Origin: JAUSIF01 sp040901465
GTDB lineage: Bacteria > Pseudomonadota > Alphaproteobacteria > Rhizobiales > Xanthobacteraceae
NCBI GenBank assembly: GCA_040901465.1
Contig: JBBDYN010000026.1
Location: 1-64,000, forward strand
Direction of reading: 5' to 3'
DNA: 64,000 nucleotides
A program made the position numbers and the translations under genes. The notes under the pieces were generated by a model, which worked only from the letters and a program-made list of their open reading frames with translations, was not told the DNA's origin and searched no databases. Below are positions 24,923-33,392 of the stretch, piece by piece (position 1 is the stretch's first letter; each line of letters opens with the position of its first letter).

Positions 24923-25240
24923 ATGGTCGCGCGTACGCGCCTCGGTCGCATTCTCCAGAGCTTGGCGCTGCATTTGGGTGCGGCGCTGATCATCGGCTAT
25001 TTCGCGTTTCAGGGCTATCACGGCACCTACGGCCTGCTCGCGCAGCGCGAATACGAGCAGGAGATCGCGAACCTTACGATCGAGCGCGACACGCTGCGCA
25101 GCGAACGGGGCCATTGGGAGCACCGGGTCGGGCTGTTGCGGGCAGACAAGTTGGACCCCGACATCCTGGAAGAACTCGCGCGCCGCGAACTTGGTTTTGC
25201 ACAGCCGAACGACCTCGTGCTCCTGCATCCGCCGCGTTGA
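24923..25240 (+). CDS. ftsB: Septum formation initiator FtsB/DivIC-like protein
   Basis: Bitopic division protein that joins FtsQ and FtsL at the septum. 105 residues. A membrane helix lies at about 12-30 (LALHLGAALIIGYFAFQGY), followed by a short periplasmic coiled coil (about 38-75, with heptad-like Leu and Ile in QREYEQEIANLTIERDTLRSE) and the conserved PDILEELARRELGFAQPND segment ahead of the C-terminus. Position between eno and pdhA is conserved in this bacterial group. Confidence 0.9.
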   Translation: MVARTRLGRILQSLALHLGAALIIGYFAFQGYHGTYGLLAQREYEQEIANLTIERDTLRSERGHWEHRVGLLRADKLDPDILEELARRELGFAQPNDLVLLHPPR

Positions 25241-25373
25241 AACCTCGTTGCGCGCGAGGCCGTTTCCAGGAAAGACCGTTGCGCGTTGCGCGGAGGGGCC
25301 GGGGCATGCGGCCGGCGCCGTGGCGCCCCATATTAAATTGCGCTAAGCAAAATCAACGGGAGGAGCGAGCTAA

Positions 25374-26423
25374 ATGCCGGCGGCGGCCAAGCCCCTCGAT
25401 ACGCCACAACACTCGAAGGACGGCAGTAAGGGCGCGGACCGGACCAACGGTTCCGGCCTCGCGAAGCTGTCCGTTGCGGAAGAGCTTAAGGCCTACCGCG
25501 ACATGCTCGTGATCCGCCGCTTCGAGGAGAAGGCGGGGCAGATCTACGGCACGGGCCTCATCGGCGGGTTCTGCCACCTCTATATCGGTCAGGAGGCCGT
25601 CGTCATCGGCATGCGGATGGCGAGCGAGGAAGGCGATCAGATGGTCACCGCCTATCGCGATCACGGTCACATGCTCGCTTGCGGCATGGATCCGAAGCGC
25701 GTGATGTCCGAGCTTACCGGCCGCCGCTCCGGCTATTCCAAGGGCAAGGGCGGCTCGATGCACATGTTCTCCATCGAGAAGAAGTTCTACGGCGGGCACG
25801 GCATCGTCGGCGCGCAGGTGCCGCTCGGCACCGGCATCGCCTTCGCGAACCGCTATCGCGAGAACGGCCGCGTGTGCCAGACCTATTTCGGCGACGGCGC
25901 CGCGAACCAGGGTCAGGTTTACGAGAGCTTCAACATGGCGGAGCTCTGGAAGCTGCCGATCGTCTACGTAATCGAGAACAACAAGTACGCGATGGGGACG
26001 TCGATCGAGCGCTCGCACGCGCAACGCGATCTTTCCAAGCGTGGACTCTCGTTCGACATTCCCGGTGAGCAGGTCGACGGCATGGACGTGCGCGCGGTGA
26101 AAGCCGCGGGCGAGAAGGCTATCGCCTTCGCACGCTCGGGCAAGGGCCCATATATCCTCGAGATGCTGACCTATCGCTATCGCGGTCACTCGATGTCCGA
26201 CCCGGCGAAGTACCGCAGCAGGGACGAGGTCGACAAGGTGCGAACGGAGCACGACCCGATCGAGATGGTGCGTGCGCGGCTGATCGAGACGAAGCGCGCG
26301 AGCGAGGACGAGATCAAGAAGATCGAGACCGAGGTGAAGAACATCGTTAACGAAGCGGCGGAGTTTGCCTCGCATGAACCGGAGCCCGATGCGTCGGAGC
26401 TCTGGACCGATGTAACGCGCTGA
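25374..26423 (+). CDS. pdhA: Pyruvate dehydrogenase E1 component, alpha subunit PdhA
   Basis: With PdhB forms the thiamine-diphosphate-dependent E1 that decarboxylates pyruvate and acetylates lipoyl groups. 349 residues, with a flexible Ala/Lys/Asp-rich N-terminus of about 35 residues. The TPP-binding motif GDGAANQGQVYESFNMAELWKLPIVYVIENN runs from GDG to NN at about residues 171-201. The loop YRYRGHSMSDPAKYRSRDEV is complete. GGAGGAG lies 10 bases before the ATG. It heads the pdhA-pdhB-(GFA)-pdhC unit, 12 bases before pdhB, and 133 bases separate it from ftsB. Confidence 0.97.
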   Translation: MPAAAKPLDTPQHSKDGSKGADRTNGSGLAKLSVAEELKAYRDMLVIRRFEEKAGQIYGTGLIGGFCHLYIGQEAVVIGMRMASEEGDQMVTAYRDHGHMLACGMDPKRVMSELTGRRSGYSKGKGGSMHMFSIEKKFYGGHGIVGAQVPLGTGIAFANRYRENGRVCQTYFGDGAANQGQVYESFNMAELWKLPIVYVIENNKYAMGTSIERSHAQRDLSKRGLSFDIPGEQVDGMDVRAVKAAGEKAIAFARSGKGPYILEMLTYRYRGHSMSDPAKYRSRDEVDKVRTEHDPIEMVRARLIETKRASEDEIKKIETEVKNIVNEAAEFASHEPEPDASELWTDVTR

Positions 26424-26435
26424 GCGGGGATTTTC

Positions 26436-27833
26436 GTGCCAATCGAGGTCTTGATGCCGGCCCTGTCGCCGACGATGGAGAAGGGCAACCTCTCCAAGTG
26501 GGTGAAGAGCGAAGGCGACCCGGTAAGAGCCGGCGACGTCATTGCCGAGATCGAGACCGACAAGGCGACGATGGAGGTCGAGGCGGTCGACGAAGGCACG
26601 CTCGGCAAGATTCTCGTGCCCGAAGGCACGCAGGACGTGGCGGTGAACACCCCGATCGCGATCATTCTCGCCGACGGCGAGAGCGCGGGGGACGTCAAAG
26701 CCAAATCGAACGAGGTAGTCGCAAAACCCGCGGCCAAGCCTGCCCCGAAGCAAGAGGCTCCGGCGCCTGCCGAAACCCCGGCGGCGCCGGCGGCCGTTTC
26801 CAGGCACGAGATTTCACCGGCGAGCGATCCGGAAGTGCCGAAAGGCACCGAAATGGTCACGATGACCGTGCGCGAGGCGCTGCGCGACGCCATGGCCGAA
26901 GAGATGCGCCGCGACCCGGCCGTGTTCGTGATGGGCGAAGAGGTCGGCGAGTATCAGGGCGCCTATAAGGTCACGCAGGGGCTCCTGCAGGAGTTCGGCG
27001 CGAAGCGCGTGATCGATACGCCGATCACCGAGCATGGCTTCGCCGGCCTCGGCGTCGGCGCCGCGTTCGCGGGGCTGAAGCCGATCGTCGAGTTCATGAC
27101 GTTCAATTTTTCCATGCAGGCAATCGACCAGATCGTGAATTCGGCGGCGAAGACGCTTTACATGTCGGGCGGGCAGGTGACTTCGCAGATCGTGTTCCGC
27201 GGCCCGAACGGGCCGGCTGCGCGCGTTGCCGCCCAGCACAGTCAGGATTTCAGCGCGTGGTACTCGCACATTCCCGGCCTGAAGGTGATCGCGCCCTATT
27301 CGGCTGCGGACGCCAAGGGCCTGCTCAAGGCCGCGATCCGCGATCCCAATCCGGTCGTATTCCTGGAAAACGAAATCCTTTACGGCAAATCATTCCCGGT
27401 GCCGAAGCTCGACGACTGGGTGCTGCCGATCGGCAAGGCGCGGATCGCGCGCGCGGGCAAGGACATGACTCTCGTCGCGTGGTCCATGGGCATGACCTAC
27501 GCGCTCGCTGCCGCCGATGAGCTGGCGAAAGAAGGGATCGAGGCGGAAGTGATCGACCTCCGCACGCTGCGGCCGATGGATATCGCGACGGTGCTGGAGT
27601 CGGTGAAGAAAACCAATCGCGTCGTCACCATCGAAGAAGGCTGGCCGCAATCCGGCGTCGGCGCCGACGTCGCCGCGCGCATCATGGAGCAGGCGTTCGA
27701 CTGGCTCGACGCGCCGGTGACGCGCGTCACGGGGAAGGACGTGCCGATGCCTTACGCGGCGAACCTCGAGAAGCTTGCGCTGCCGTCGATCGCGGAAGTG
27801 GTCGAGGCGGCGAAAGCGGTGCTTTACCGTTGA
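26436..27833 (+). CDS. pdhB: Pyruvate dehydrogenase E1 beta subunit with N-terminal lipoyl domain, PdhB
   Basis: 465 residues from a GTG start. Residues 1-78 form a lipoyl domain with the attachment Lys43 in ETDKATM, nearly identical to that of PdhC. An Ala/Pro/Lys linker (about 85-130) leads to the E1-beta transketolase-like part (about 140-465) with TVREALRDAMAEEM, the FVMGEEVGEYQGAY motif, FMTFNF and the C-terminal swap domain. A lipoyl domain on E1-beta is a recognised trait of alphaproteobacterial complexes. The stop codon lies 9 bases before the start of the GFA-family gene, which therefore interrupts the usual direct pdhB-pdhC adjacency. Confidence 0.97.
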   Translation: MPIEVLMPALSPTMEKGNLSKWVKSEGDPVRAGDVIAEIETDKATMEVEAVDEGTLGKILVPEGTQDVAVNTPIAIILADGESAGDVKAKSNEVVAKPAAKPAPKQEAPAPAETPAAPAAVSRHEISPASDPEVPKGTEMVTMTVREALRDAMAEEMRRDPAVFVMGEEVGEYQGAYKVTQGLLQEFGAKRVIDTPITEHGFAGLGVGAAFAGLKPIVEFMTFNFSMQAIDQIVNSAAKTLYMSGGQVTSQIVFRGPNGPAARVAAQHSQDFSAWYSHIPGLKVIAPYSAADAKGLLKAAIRDPNPVVFLENEILYGKSFPVPKLDDWVLPIGKARIARAGKDMTLVAWSMGMTYALAAADELAKEGIEAEVIDLRTLRPMDIATVLESVKKTNRVVTIEEGWPQSGVGADVAARIMEQAFDWLDAPVTRVTGKDVPMPYAANLEKLALPSIAEVVEAAKAVLYR

Positions 27834-27841
27834 GGAACCTC

Positions 27842-28282
27842 ATGGCGATCCTGCAAGGGACTTGTCATTGCGGGCGGATCGAGGTCGAGTTCGAGACCTC
27901 CGTTTCAACTGCGCAATTACAGGTGCGTGCCTGCATGTGTTCATTTTGCCGTCGGCATGGCGCCAAGAACGCCACGGACCCGGACGGAGGGCTGACCATT
28001 TCGTTCCCGACGGGCGGCATCGATCGATATCGTTTTGGTCACCGCACCGCCGACTTTCTGATCTGCCGCGGCTGCGGCGTCTATGTGGCGGCTATCATGG
28101 AGGAAGGCGGCCGGCAACGCGGGACACTGAACGTCGTCGGGACTCGGATCGAAGGGCTGTGGGAGCGGGTGGCCGAACCGTTCACGTTCGATCACGAGGA
28201 TCCGGACGCACGGCGTGCGCGCCGCCGCGCCCGATGGATGCCCGCCAAGATCGTCGAGCACGACCGCGCCAGTTCGAACTGA
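27842..28282 (+). CDS. GFA-family (glutathione-dependent formaldehyde-activating-like) zinc protein
   Basis: 146 residues from ATG 27842, preceded by GAGGA at 27832-27836, which overlaps the pdhB stop codon. The zinc-binding cysteines of the GFA/Mss4-like fold are present: CHCG near residues 8-11, CMCSFC at about 32-37 and CRGCG at about 74-78. Members of this family are mostly of unknown function, and the formaldehyde name is historical. It is embedded in the pdh operon, 19 bases before pdhC. Whether it helps the pyruvate dehydrogenase complex or is a passenger is unknown. Confidence 0.82.
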   Translation: MAILQGTCHCGRIEVEFETSVSTAQLQVRACMCSFCRRHGAKNATDPDGGLTISFPTGGIDRYRFGHRTADFLICRGCGVYVAAIMEEGGRQRGTLNVVGTRIEGLWERVAEPFTFDHEDPDARRARRRARWMPAKIVEHDRASSN

Positions 28283-28301
28283 TCGGCAAGGATCGGATCA
28301 G

Positions 28302-29672
28302 ATGCCCGTCAACATTCTCATGCCCGCGCTGTCTCCGACGATGGAGAAGGGCAACCTTTCCAAGTGGCTCAAGAAGGAAGGGGACAAGGTCAAGGCCGGC
28401 GACGTAATCGCCGAGATCGAGACCGATAAGGCGACGATGGAAGTCGAAGCCGTGGAGGAGGGCACGCTTGGCAAGATCGTGGTGGCCGAGGGCACCGAGG
28501 ATGTACCGGTCAACCAGGTGATCGCGGTGCTCTTGGAAGAAGGCGAGGACGCGAGCGCGATCAAGGCGGCGGTGCAGCCGCAGCCGATTTCACCGGCCGC
28601 AGCCCCCCACCCGGCGCCTTCGGCGCCACTCTCCGTTGGGGGAGGGATAAGCGCGCCGGCGGCACGGCCCGATCCCTCCCCACGAAGCGGGGAGGGTGGC
28701 GCGGCGAAAGCCGCGCCGGGCGGGGTAAGCGCGACCAACGGAAAGGGCGGACGAATTTTCGCCTCGCCACTCGCGAAAAGGCTCGCCAAGGATTCCGGCA
28801 TCGATCTTTCGCGCGTGCAGGGTTCGGGCCCGCACGGCCGCGTGGTGGCGCGCGATATCGATGCGGCCAAGAAAGGCGGCACCATGCGCGCGCCGGCGGC
28901 TGCAACCGGTGCGGCGATCGGAATTCAGGCGCCGTCGGACGCGCAGATCCGCGCGCTGTTCGAGGAAGGCAGCTATGATTTCGTCCCACATGACGGCATG
29001 CGCAAGACGATCGCGAGGCGTCTCGTCGAGTCGAAGCTCACGATCCCGCACTATTATTTGACGGTCGACATCGAGCTCGATGCGCTGCTCGCGGCGCGGC
29101 ATGAGATCAACTCGGCGGCGCCCATGGGCGAGGACGGCAAGCCGCGCTACCGCGTCTCGGTCAATGACCTGCTCATCAAGGCGCTGGCGCTCGCGCTGAT
29201 CAAGATTGCCGACGCCAACGTGAGCTGGACCGAGGCGGGCATGCTCAAGCACAAGCACGCCGACGTGGGCGTCGCGGTCGCGATCCCGGGCGGGCTGATT
29301 ACGCCGATCGTGCGTCACGCCGACGAGAAGTCGCTGTCCACGATCGCGAATGAAATGCGTGACCTCGCCGCGCGCGCGCGCACGCGCAGGCTCAAGCCAA
29401 ACGAATACCAGGGCGGATCATCCGCGCTTTCCAACCTCGGCATGTACGGAATCAAGGAATTCTCGGCGGTGATCAACCCGCCGCACGCGACGATCCTCGC
29501 GGTCGGCGCCGGCGAAGAGCGCGCGGTCGCGCGCAAGGGCAAGATCGAGGCGGCGACCGTGATGACGGCGACGCTCTCGGCCGACCACCGCGCCGTCGAC
29601 GGTGCCGTGGGTGCCGAATTACTCGGCGCGTTCAAGTACTTCGTCGAGAAGCCGATCTCGATGCTTGCCTGA
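28302..29672 (+). CDS. pdhC: Dihydrolipoyl acetyltransferase (E2) of pyruvate dehydrogenase, PdhC
   Basis: Core of the pyruvate dehydrogenase complex: transfers acetyl from lipoyl to CoA. 456 residues from the ATG at 28302. Lipoyl domain 1-80 with Lys43; linker 85-148; peripheral-subunit-binding domain about 149-187 (RIFASPLAKRLAK, GSGPHGRVVARDI); catalytic domain about 225-456 with the active-site His429 and Asp433 in HRAVDG. Residues about 101-141 of the linker are encoded by two inverted copies of a GC-rich palindromic repeat read in frame, giving atypical Gly/Ser/Arg phrases (LSVGGG, SPRSGEGG) amid the normal Ala/Pro linker. Confidence 0.97.
   Translation: MPVNILMPALSPTMEKGNLSKWLKKEGDKVKAGDVIAEIETDKATMEVEAVEEGTLGKIVVAEGTEDVPVNQVIAVLLEEGEDASAIKAAVQPQPISPAAAPHPAPSAPLSVGGGISAPAARPDPSPRSGEGGAAKAAPGGVSATNGKGGRIFASPLAKRLAKDSGIDLSRVQGSGPHGRVVARDIDAAKKGGTMRAPAAATGAAIGIQAPSDAQIRALFEEGSYDFVPHDGMRKTIARRLVESKLTIPHYYLTVDIELDALLAARHEINSAAPMGEDGKPRYRVSVNDLLIKALALALIKIADANVSWTEAGMLKHKHADVGVAVAIPGGLITPIVRHADEKSLSTIANEMRDLAARARTRRLKPNEYQGGSSALSNLGMYGIKEFSAVINPPHATILAVGAGEERAVARKGKIEAATVMTATLSADHRAVDGAVGAELLGAFKYFVEKPISMLA
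28602..28725. repeat. Two inverted palindromic repeat copies inside pdhC
   Basis: Copy 1 (about 28602-28652) has a CCCCCCACCC lead, a GGCGCC-TTC-GGCGCC hairpin (28613-28627) and an imperfect CTCTCC / GGGGAG stem. Copy 2 (about 28671-28725) is the reverse complement arrangement: CCCTCCCC / GGGGAGGG stem (28674-28681, 28689-28696), then GGCGCGGC-GAAA-GCCGCGCC (28698-28717) and a GGGCGGGGT end. Each copy therefore has the same two-hairpin mosaic in opposite orientation, with 18 bases between them. The reading frame stays open across both. The CCCTCCCC core is shared with 3557-3576. Confidence 0.7.
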
Positions 29673-29686
29673 GGCGGCGCGTCGCC

Positions 29687-30271
29687 ATGGCACCTCGATT
29701 GCGTCCGGCCACCCAGGAAGATGCCGAAGCGCTCGCGCGGCTGATCGACATCGCGGGCGAGGGGTTCGGCACCTATTTGTGGTCGCAATCGGCGGGACCG
29801 GGCGAGAGCGCGATCGACGTCGGCAAGCGGCGCGCGCAGCGGGAGGACGGCGGGTTCTCCTACCGGAATGCGATCTTCGCGGAACTCGACGGCAACATCG
29901 CGGCGTTGCTCCTCGGCTACCGGCTCGCCGACCCATACGACACCGGCGACCTCGCGGCCTTGCCGAAGGTCGTTCGCCCGCTGATCGAGTTGGAATCGGA
30001 AGCGCCGGGCAGCTGGTACGTGAACGCGCTCGCGGTGTTTCCCGGGCACCGCGGCAAGGGTCTTGGCACGACGTTGCTCAGGGAAGCCGAGCAGCTCGCG
30101 CGCGAGACGCGCGCGCCCGCGCTCAGCATTATTGTCGCGGACCAGAACGAGGGCGCGAAGCGGCTCTATGAGCGCACCGGCTATCGCGCGGTTGCATGCC
30201 GGCCGATCGTGGCGTTTCCCGGCTTCGCGCACACGGGCGACTGGGTCCTGATGACGAAGCCGGTCGGCTAA
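29687..30271 (+). CDS. GNAT-family N-acetyltransferase
   Basis: 194 residues. The acetyl-CoA-binding core is at about 108-150: NALAVFPGHRGKGLGTTLLREAEQLAR matches the GNAT motif A pattern (Q/R-x-x-G-x-G/A), followed by LSIIVADQNEGAKRLYERTGYR, motif B. The N-terminal half begins LRPATQEDAEALARLID, typical of the fold. Acceptor substrate unknown. It lies 14 bases after pdhC on the same strand, so it is probably co-transcribed with the pdh genes, and converges with the TRAP permease gene 7 bases away. Confidence 0.85.
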   Translation: MAPRLRPATQEDAEALARLIDIAGEGFGTYLWSQSAGPGESAIDVGKRRAQREDGGFSYRNAIFAELDGNIAALLLGYRLADPYDTGDLAALPKVVRPLIELESEAPGSWYVNALAVFPGHRGKGLGTTLLREAEQLARETRAPALSIIVADQNEGAKRLYERTGYRAVACRPIVAFPGFAHTGDWVLMTKPVG

Positions 30272-30278
30272 GAGCTGT

Positions 30279-32153
30279 CTACTCGGCGGCCGGCGCGGTC
30301 TTCTGCGCTGCACGCCGGTCGAACAATTGGCTGCCGATGACGATGGCGGCCAGCAGCGCCCCGGCAAAGTCGGTCCAAAGCGCAGGTACGACGAGACAAA
30401 ACCCGCCTGCGACCAAGAGCGCGCGCTGCCACCATGACGCGCCTACCAGGAAATAGCCGTGCAACCCGCCGGCAAAAATAACGATTCCCACGCAGGCGCA
30501 GACGAAGCGCCAGATGATCCAGAGCCAATCGTCGCTGATCATCAGGAGCGCCGGCTCGTACACGAACATGAAGGGCACGATGAAACCGGCGGCGCCGATT
30601 TTCACGGCGGCCCAGCCGCTCGACCACAGATCGGATTTTGCGAGCCCTGCGGCGGCGTAGACCGCGAGCGCAACCGGCGGTGTGATCGCCGACAGGATCG
30701 CGAAGTAGAACGCGAACATATGTGCCGCGGGCACCACCACGCCGAGCTTGATGAGCGCAGGAATGAGCAGCGCCGCCATGATGATATAGGCCGGCGTCGT
30801 CGGCATGCCCATGCCGAGCACGATGCCGGCGATCATCGTCAGCACGAGTGCGAGCAAGAGCGTGTTTTGCGCGAGGTGAGACACATACTGCGTGAAGACA
30901 ATGCCGAGGCCCGACAACGTAATGACGCCGATTACGATGCCGGCCGAGGCGCAGGCGAGCGCCACCGAGAGCGCGTTGCGGGCGCCGTCATGCAGCGCCT
31001 CAATGATGTTCATGAGCGTGACGTTACGGCGCGTCGCAGCGCGCAGTGCCGCGACGGGAAAACAGGCGAGCGTGCCGGCGAGCGCCGCGAGCGGCGCGCT
31101 GTAACCCGAATACATCACCGCCAGGATGATAACGATCGGAAGAAACAGGTGTCCGCGCTCGGCGATCACGCGGGAAAGGACCGGCAATTCGGAACGCGGC
31201 AGGCCGACGAGCCCGCGGCGCTTCGCCTCGAAATGCACGGCGGCGAAGCAGGCGAGATAATAGAGAAAGGCCGGGATGATCGCCCAGATCACCACCTGGC
31301 TGTAGGCCACGCCGAGAAACTCGGCCATCACGAAGGCCGCGGCACCCATGATCGGCGGCATGATCTGGCCGCCCGTGGACGCGGTCGCCTCGACGCCGGC
31401 CGCGAAATGCGCCGGGAAGCCCGAACGCTTCATCAGCGGAATCGAGATCGGCCCGTCGACCATCACGTTGGCGACGGCACTGCCCGATATCGTGCCGAAC
31501 AAACTCGAGCTCACGACGGAAACCTTACCGGGCCCGCCGGCGGTGTGGCCGGTCAAGCTCATGGCGAAATCCATGAACAGCTGGCCGGTGCCGGTGCGCT
31601 CCATGAAGGAGCCGAACAGTACGAAGATCAGCACATAGGTGGCCGAGACCGAGAGCGGAATGCCGAAGATGCCTTCGGTCGTCATGTAGAGCTGATCCAG
31701 GATCTGCATCGGATCGAGCCGTGCAATGAACAGCCCGTAGATCAGGAATAGGAGCGCGGTGATCGGCAGCGCCAAGCCGATGACGCGGCGCGTCGCTTCC
31801 AGCACGACGACGATCAGCATCGTGCCGTAGATCATGTCGGCGGGGGTGAGGTCGTCGATATAGAAGATCCGGTTGATAATGTATTCGTAATTGAAAAAGA
31901 GATGCAGGACGGGTGCGGCACCCAGCGCGATCAGCGCGTAGTCGAGCAATGATGGCGGCGTGCCGTCGGCGGCGGTGGCGCGGCGGTAAATAAGAAAGAC
32001 CAGCACCAACGCGAACAAAAGGTGCGTGCCGCGGAACAGAATCGCCTCAGGCGCGCCGAAGGCGATTATCCACATGTGGTAAAGCGCCATGGCGACGGCG
32101 ATCACCATCGTCGCCAGACGCACGATGCCGCCGTGACTGAGATCGAGCCGCAT
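30279..32153 (-). CDS. TRAP transporter fused permease (TAXI type, DctQM-like)
   Basis: 624-residue integral membrane protein with many hydrophobic helices. The N-terminal ~130 residues correspond to the small DctQ-like subunit, and the remainder is the large DctM-like transport subunit. Family phrases: GTISGSAVANVMVDGPISIPLMKRSGF, ATASTGGQIMPPIMGAAAFVMAE, LGMGMPTTPAYIIMAAL and ITPPVALAVYAAAGLA. It moves an organic acid with sodium or proton symport using a periplasmic binding protein. The TAXI-type receptor gene lies directly upstream on the same strand, with a strong hairpin between the two. Substrate not predictable. Confidence 0.93.
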   Translation of the reverse strand: MRLDLSHGGIVRLATMVIAVAMALYHMWIIAFGAPEAILFRGTHLLFALVLVFLIYRRATAADGTPPSLLDYALIALGAAPVLHLFFNYEYIINRIFYIDDLTPADMIYGTMLIVVVLEATRRVIGLALPITALLFLIYGLFIARLDPMQILDQLYMTTEGIFGIPLSVSATYVLIFVLFGSFMERTGTGQLFMDFAMSLTGHTAGGPGKVSVVSSSLFGTISGSAVANVMVDGPISIPLMKRSGFPAHFAAGVEATASTGGQIMPPIMGAAAFVMAEFLGVAYSQVVIWAIIPAFLYYLACFAAVHFEAKRRGLVGLPRSELPVLSRVIAERGHLFLPIVIILAVMYSGYSAPLAALAGTLACFPVAALRAATRRNVTLMNIIEALHDGARNALSVALACASAGIVIGVITLSGLGIVFTQYVSHLAQNTLLLALVLTMIAGIVLGMGMPTTPAYIIMAALLIPALIKLGVVVPAAHMFAFYFAILSAITPPVALAVYAAAGLAKSDLWSSGWAAVKIGAAGFIVPFMFVYEPALLMISDDWLWIIWRFVCACVGIVIFAGGLHGYFLVGASWWQRALLVAGGFCLVVPALWTDFAGALLAAIVIGSQLFDRRAAQKTAPAAE

Positions 32154-32179
32154 GACCGCGAGCCGCCCCCGAAAGGAAT

Positions 32180-32203
32180 GCCGGCGCGGAGTTGCGCGCC
32201 GGC
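32180..32203 (-). promoter_or_regulatory. Intercistronic hairpin between TRAP receptor and permease genes
   Basis: A perfect 9-base stem, GCCGGCGCG (32180-32188) and CGCGCCGGC (32195-32203), with a six-base loop. It sits 8 bases after the receptor gene stop and before the permease start. No T-run follows on the minus strand. Hairpins in this position commonly protect the receptor mRNA or cut back read-through, so that the binding protein exceeds the permease; that role is inferred here. Confidence 0.65.
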
Positions 32204-32210
32204 CGCGACT

Positions 32211-33161
32211 CTAGTTGGTCACTACGGTAATGCCGGATTCCTTGTAGAACTTCGCCGCGCCGGCATGGAACGGCACGCCGATGTCCTCGGCCATTCTCTT
32301 AGGCGTGAGGCCCGCAATATCTTTCACGACCGCGGCGAGCTGCACGGAACTCTGCGCGATCGTCTTGGTCATCGTGTAGACCGTATCCGCTGGCGTCTTG
32401 CAGGAAACGACGAGGTGCGTTGCATAGCCGATCACTTTCACATCGCCGTCCTGCTTCGGGTAAGTGCCCTTCGGGATCGTCACGAGCGTGTATCCCGGAT
32501 TTAGCTTTTTCATTGCCGACAAGCTGTCGGAAAGATCGAGCACCTTGATGTCGCGCGCGGAAGCCAGATCCATCACCGCGCCCGCCGGAATCGTGGTTCC
32601 GAGGCCGAAAGCGACTGCGTGGCCGTCCTTCATCTGGTTCACCGAGTCCGTATAGGACACGAAACTCGCCTTGACGTCGTTGTAGGTCAGGCCGTTCACC
32701 TGCAGGATCTGCTGGGTGATGAGCTCGCCGGTATTGCCCTTCTGCTGGGTGGTGACGCCCTTGCCTTTCAGGTCTTTGACCGAATTGATGCCGGAATCCG
32801 CGGCAACCACGAATTGGTAATATTGCGGATAGAGCGTCGCGATGTTGCAGACGTTGGCGTGCGGCTTGTTGAACGGCGCCCGGCCCGCGACCGCGTCGAC
32901 GGTCGAGATCGAATTGCCGATGCCGATGTCGGTCTTGCCCTCCTCGACGCCGCGGACATTGGCGATGCCGGCGCCGGGCGCCTGCTGCACGGCAAGGCCG
33001 GGGATTGCCTTCTCCCACAGGTCCTTGAGCTGGCCGCCGAGCGGGATCCAGGAGCCGCCCTGCGGTCCGGTCATGAATTTGAGTTCGGCAGCGGAAACTG
33101 AACCAGCCAGCGCTACCGCCAAACCGCCGGCAAGCGCAAATGTCGCGACACTGCGTTTCAT
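32211..33161 (-). CDS. TAXI-family TRAP transporter solute-binding protein
   Basis: Periplasmic receptor delivering solute to the TRAP permease. The ATG at 33161, preceded by a strong GGGGAGGA Shine-Dalgarno sequence, gives 316 residues with a Sec signal peptide (about 1-24, ALAGSVSAAE cleavage region). The mature part starts LKFMTGPQGGSWIPLGGQL, the TAXI family opening (G-x-x-G-G-x-[WY]), followed by GAGIANVRGVEEGKTDIGIGNS. An earlier ATG 13 codons upstream has no such signal. It heads a two-gene unit with the permease and is divergent from lpd across 231 bases. Confidence 0.93.
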   Translation of the reverse strand: MKRSVATFALAGGLAVALAGSVSAAELKFMTGPQGGSWIPLGGQLKDLWEKAIPGLAVQQAPGAGIANVRGVEEGKTDIGIGNSISTVDAVAGRAPFNKPHANVCNIATLYPQYYQFVVAADSGINSVKDLKGKGVTTQQKGNTGELITQQILQVNGLTYNDVKASFVSYTDSVNQMKDGHAVAFGLGTTIPAGAVMDLASARDIKVLDLSDSLSAMKKLNPGYTLVTIPKGTYPKQDGDVKVIGYATHLVVSCKTPADTVYTMTKTIAQSSVQLAAVVKDIAGLTPKRMAEDIGVPFHAGAAKFYKESGITVVTN

Positions 33162-33335
33162 GGACTTCCTCCCCTTGAATTCGTTGCCGGGCTTGGGCAC
33201 CGGTTCTGATGCGAAGGTTACGCTGGCGCCTGCCCACTCGACAAGGGAAGGCGAGCCGGGATGCGGGCACTATTTGGCCGTGTCGATTCCGCATGGCGGA
33301 CCCCGACGCTCGGCATGCCGTTGCGCGCTATATTG

Positions 33336-33355
33336 CGAAGGCGATCCCGCCTTCG
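33336..33355. promoter_or_regulatory. Perfect inverted repeat in the lpd upstream region
   Basis: CGAAGGCG, loop ATCC, CGCCTTCG: a perfect 8-base stem 37 bases before the lpd start codon, in the divergent interval shared with the TRAP receptor gene. It may form an RNA hairpin in the lpd leader or act as an operator. No T-run follows, and no promoter could be placed with confidence. Confidence 0.45.
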
Positions 33356-33392
33356 AAGGCAGATAATCGGAACCAGCAGGTCAGAGCATAAA

